Below are positions 61,449-64,000 of a stretch of 64,000 nucleotides of DNA, piece after piece (position 1 is the first letter of the stretch; each line of letters opens with the position of its first letter). Made by a program: the position numbers and the translations under genes. Source of the stretch: DAOPZJ01 sp964587625 (GTDB lineage Bacteria; Bacillota; Clostridia; Oscillospirales; JAKOTC01). The DNA lies in assembly GCA_964587625.1 (NCBI GenBank), contig CAZPLU010000002.1, positions 1 to 64,000 of the forward strand. Direction: 5' to 3'. Under the pieces are notes generated by a model. The model worked only from the letters and a program-made list of their open reading frames with translations. It was not told the origin of the DNA and searched no databases.

Positions 61449-62261
61449 ATATTTCACACAGAAGAACTGCCGGAGGCCATCCGGCGGCATATCGGGGGGA
61501 AGCCCTATCGGGCGGACGGCATCGGCTGTTCAAAAGCGAGCGTTTTGCTCTTTGACGACATGGTTTTAAAAACCGCAAAATCCGATTCGGACAAGGAGCG
61601 GAAGATTCTCACCTGGTTGGACGGAAAACTGCCCGCGCCGCGCCTGATCGCCTTTGAACGACAGGACGGATACAGCTACCTGCTGATGTCGAAAATCCCG
61701 GGCGAGATGGCTTGCTCGGAAAAGAATATGCAAAACCCCGCGCCGGCGGTCAAAGCGCTGGCCGACGGCCTGAAAGCGCTCCGGGCGGTCAATACCACGG
61801 ATTGCCCGAACAGCAACACGCTTGAGATCACGCTTGCGAACGCCCGCTATAATCTCGAAAACGGCTTGATCGACCTCAAGGAAATCGACGAAGACCGGAT
61901 TTTTGCGCATGGTTTTTCCGGTATGGACGATCTGTTTAGATTCCTTGACAAAAACCGCCCGGATGAAGAAATTGTCTTTTCGCACAACGACTATTGCCTG
62001 CCGAACGTCTTTCTCGATAACGGCGCATTTTCCGGTTTGGTCGATTTGGGCGACGCGGGCATCGGGGATCAATGGCAGGACATCGCCCTCTGCGTCCGTT
62101 CGCTCGAATACAATTTAGTAAAACTTTCGAAGTACAGCCGCAGCGATTATGAGCGCTATAAGGCCCTGCTGTTTGACGAGCTCGGATTCGCCGAGGACGA
62201 GGATATCATCAGATATTACATCCTGCTCGACAATTTTTATAAAGTTTATAGCCGTACATAA
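61449..62261 (+). CDS. APH(3')-like aminoglycoside phosphotransferase, apparent ATA start
   Basis: A 270-residue kinase of the APH family. The nucleotide region VLLFDDMVLKTAKSDS, Brenner-type catalytic loop SHNDYCLPNVFLDNG (His-Asn-Asp instead of His-Gly-Asp), and metal motif LVDLGDAGIGDQWQDIALCV match APH(3') enzymes, which phosphorylate kanamycin-type drugs at the 3'-OH. No ATG/GTG/TTG lies at the right place: GGGAGG is followed after 8 bases by ATA (61449-61451). The next ATG (61560) would lose the N-lobe start. So it uses ATA, or one base is changed (ATG to ATA). It follows glpK by 22 bp. Confidence 0.75.
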   Translation: MFHTEELPEAIRRHIGGKPYRADGIGCSKASVLLFDDMVLKTAKSDSDKERKILTWLDGKLPAPRLIAFERQDGYSYLLMSKIPGEMACSEKNMQNPAPAVKALADGLKALRAVNTTDCPNSNTLEITLANARYNLENGLIDLKEIDEDRIFAHGFSGMDDLFRFLDKNRPDEEIVFSHNDYCLPNVFLDNGAFSGLVDLGDAGIGDQWQDIALCVRSLEYNLVKLSKYSRSDYERYKALLFDELGFAEDEDIIRYYILLDNFYKVYSRT

Positions 62262-62342
62262 AAACGAAAACCCAACGCTCCCGAAAAAAAACCGAGGCCG
62301 AAGCGTGGTATGCCGAACTGACGAAGGAGTTGGAAAAACAAC

Positions 62343-63242
62343 ATGGTTGACGACATCAAAAAAGCCGCTTTTGAGAGCGGTATGAAACTCGAAGTGCTCC
62401 CGATCGGCAAAATGGCCGAACTGAAAGCGGATATTGACAAAGTCGCTGCCGAAAATGCGATCAACGGATTCCAAAAATGGATTATCGAAAAGAAATATGT
62501 CTATACCCCGGAAGTCGATTTTGAGGTCAAATCCGTTGTCGTCGCAGTGTGGCCGCAGCGGGTCGTCAAGTTGGTTTTTCAGTATCGGGGGAAAACGGCC
62601 TCCTGCATTGCGGACGACGGTTTTTTACATACCACCGAACGGGACAACGCTTTGAAAGCGCTCTTTGAACAGCGCGGTTTTCATCTCAAGCCCTTTTCAT
62701 GGATGCCGCAAAAGCGGCTTGCGGTCTGCGCGGGATTGTGCGAATACGGGCGCAGCAACATCACCTATTGCGGCGAGTGGGGCAGCTTTATCAAATTGAA
62801 TTCTTATGCGACCGACCTGCCCGCTGAGGACTATTCTTGGCGCGGGGCCGTCACCATGGATTTGTGCGATATCTGCGGGAAGTGCATCGCAAATTGTCCG
62901 ACCAAAGCGATTTTACCCGACCGATATTTGATCGACAACGAGATCTGCCTTGCCTGCGTCAATTCCCGAGATGACAAGGATATTCCCGACTGGGTGCCGA
63001 AAACGGCGCATCATGGGCTGCTTGAATGCACGAAATGTCAGGACATCTGCCCGATGAATCGAAAGTGTCTTGCGAATCTTGAAGTAATCGAGTTCTCTGA
63101 GGAAGAAACCGAGACCATGCTCTGCAGTTCCTCTTTCAAGGAGTTCCCGGAAGCGGTCAAAGAAAAACTCTGGATTTACAGCAACGGCGACGAATTAAAA
63201 TGCATTCCGCGAAATCTGCGGCTGATGTTGGAAAACGCGTGA
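62343..63242 (+). CDS. QueG-like 4Fe-4S protein without full cobalamin domain
   Basis: A 299-residue protein. The C-terminal half has two [4Fe-4S] motif sets (CDICGKCIANCPTKAI near residue 180, then CLACV with CTKCQDICPMNRK near 205-240), like epoxyqueuosine reductase QueG. QueG is about 380 residues with a cobalamin domain; the N-terminal part here is shorter and weakly similar, so its cofactor and substrate are uncertain. It follows the APH-like gene by about 80 bp and precedes another APH-fold kinase. Confidence 0.75.
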   Translation: MVDDIKKAAFESGMKLEVLPIGKMAELKADIDKVAAENAINGFQKWIIEKKYVYTPEVDFEVKSVVVAVWPQRVVKLVFQYRGKTASCIADDGFLHTTERDNALKALFEQRGFHLKPFSWMPQKRLAVCAGLCEYGRSNITYCGEWGSFIKLNSYATDLPAEDYSWRGAVTMDLCDICGKCIANCPTKAILPDRYLIDNEICLACVNSRDDKDIPDWVPKTAHHGLLECTKCQDICPMNRKCLANLEVIEFSEEETETMLCSSSFKEFPEAVKEKLWIYSNGDELKCIPRNLRLMLENA

Positions 63243-63251
63243 GGAAAAAGA

Positions 63252-64000
63252 ATGAATCAAACCGATATCATCAACTATTTGCAAGAACATTACTCGCTCA
63301 AAGCCGACACAATTGAACTGGTTCGCGAGGGCGGCAGTCAGGCGTATGTCGTCACGGCGGGCGGCCGAAAATTCTTTTTGCGCGCCGTCAAGCCCGCGTT
63401 CTTCGACACCGCGGCAGCCGCTGTCGATATTCAATATTATTTGCAAAAACAGGACTTCCCCGTTCCGCCCATCCTCCCTGCAGACGATGGGTCACCGTGT
63501 GTGCATTGGCGTATTACGGATGAAAAGCGCCTTTGCGTGCTGTATGAATATATCGAAGGCAAAGAATCCGAGCCGGAACGGGACGCGGAGGCGATCGGAG
63601 AGCTGATCGGAAAACTGCACAAGACCATGAAGGGATACCCCGGTCCTCTTATAAAACACGATAAACCGTTTTTCATCAGCCGGTACATCGATATTCTGCA
63701 CCGGAAGCAATACCCGAAAGCGGATGAATTCGCCGCATACGGCGATGCGGTTTGGGATCGGATAAAAAATTTGCCGCGCGGGTATTGCCACGGGGATATG
63801 TATCCGGGCAACATCCACAAAACGACGGACGGAAAGCTCTATGTGCTGGATTTTGACACCTCGTGCGAGGCCTTTCCGGTTTATGATTCGGTGTTGGTCT
63901 GCAACCGCACACACTATTTTGATTTCGACCCGCAGGGATATGAAAAATCCAGAGCGGTTTTTGCGCGCTTTTTGCCGGGGTATTTGAAATACAGCCCGCT
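63252..64000 (+). CDS. APH-fold small-molecule kinase (partial, cut by window end)
   Basis: 249 residues are visible and the frame is open at the right edge. The N-lobe has REGGSQAYVVTAGGRKFFLR; the catalytic loop is YCHGDMYPGNIHKTTDG with the metal-site region LYVLDFDTSCEAFPVYD. This fits the APH/ChoK superfamily (homoserine kinase or spectinomycin/choline-type kinases), not classical APH(3'). The substrate is unknown. The ATG at 63252 is close to the QueG-like stop. Confidence 0.8.
   Translation, partial: MNQTDIINYLQEHYSLKADTIELVREGGSQAYVVTAGGRKFFLRAVKPAFFDTAAAAVDIQYYLQKQDFPVPPILPADDGSPCVHWRITDEKRLCVLYEYIEGKESEPERDAEAIGELIGKLHKTMKGYPGPLIKHDKPFFISRYIDILHRKQYPKADEFAAYGDAVWDRIKNLPRGYCHGDMYPGNIHKTTDGKLYVLDFDTSCEAFPVYDSVLVCNRTHYFDFDPQGYEKSRAVFARFLPGYLKYSP

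Overview
The window reads as one chromosomal contig from an anaerobic, spore-forming Clostridia-type Firmicute, probably a metagenome-derived Oscillospiraceae/Ruminococcaceae-like organism. This is an inference. It rests on a gerA-type germinant receptor locus, Spo0A with three consensus 0A boxes upstream, a remA-gmk-rpoZ-priA-def-fmt operon, dockerin and cohesin modules, sigma-A promoters close to TTGACA-17-TATAAT and strong Shine-Dalgarno sites. No rRNA, tRNA, CRISPR array, prophage or transposase was recognised. A 100-N scaffold gap lies at 33757-33856.

Layout. 1-430: purine-rich tandem repeats. 427-4340 (-): gerAA-gerAC-gerAB. 4529-5918 (+): a UroD-like protein and FosX. 6093-11949 (-): a sugar ABC uptake operon (binding protein, two permeases, and an MsmX-type ATPase with a long C-terminal extension). 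12465-13655 (+): a transglutaminase-like lipoprotein. 13770-14582 (-): spo0A, with a cloverleaf-like hairpin cluster upstream. 15129-16421 (-): an XRE regulator and a zeta-toxin-like kinase in one frame, separated by a TAG. 16612-20768 (-): a MacB-like ATPase, a large CARDB-like surface protein and a permease. 20988-24566 (+): an unrecognised barrel protein and an ABC exporter.

24626-34620 (-) is the most unusual block. It holds a secreted papain-like protease ending in a dockerin, a 1953-residue membrane-anchored protein with a cohesin-like head and about 17 Ig/FN3-like modules, a small membrane-anchored cohesin protein that spans the N gap, and a truncated paralogous LRR-dockerin piece. Together they look like a cellulosome-style surface display system for a protease rather than for cellulases.

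34679-43183 (-): a housekeeping operon (remA to fmt) directly downstream of three biotin-dependent subunits that resemble transcarboxylase 12S, 1.3S and 5S. 43493-47576 (+): a hydrolase, a PNPOx-like protein, a membrane-tethered MurF-like ligase and Ddl. 47714-51687 (+): a copper ATPase interrupted by an in-frame TGA, then thioredoxin, CcdA and a TlpA/ResA-like protein (thiol redox). 51745-53147 (-): an M55 D-aminopeptidase and a phospholipase C-like protein. 53465-56335 (+): a phosphoesterase and a GH36 alpha-galactosidase. 56361-59769 (-): an MFS transporter and a GH42-like protein. 59942-64000 (+): glycerol kinase, an APH(3')-like kinase with no canonical start codon, a QueG-like ferredoxin-type protein and a second APH-fold kinase cut by the window end.

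Three reading-frame anomalies (copA TGA, zeta kinase without a start after a TAG, aph without a start) are each one base from a normal codon. They deserve checking against reads before any biological interpretation.
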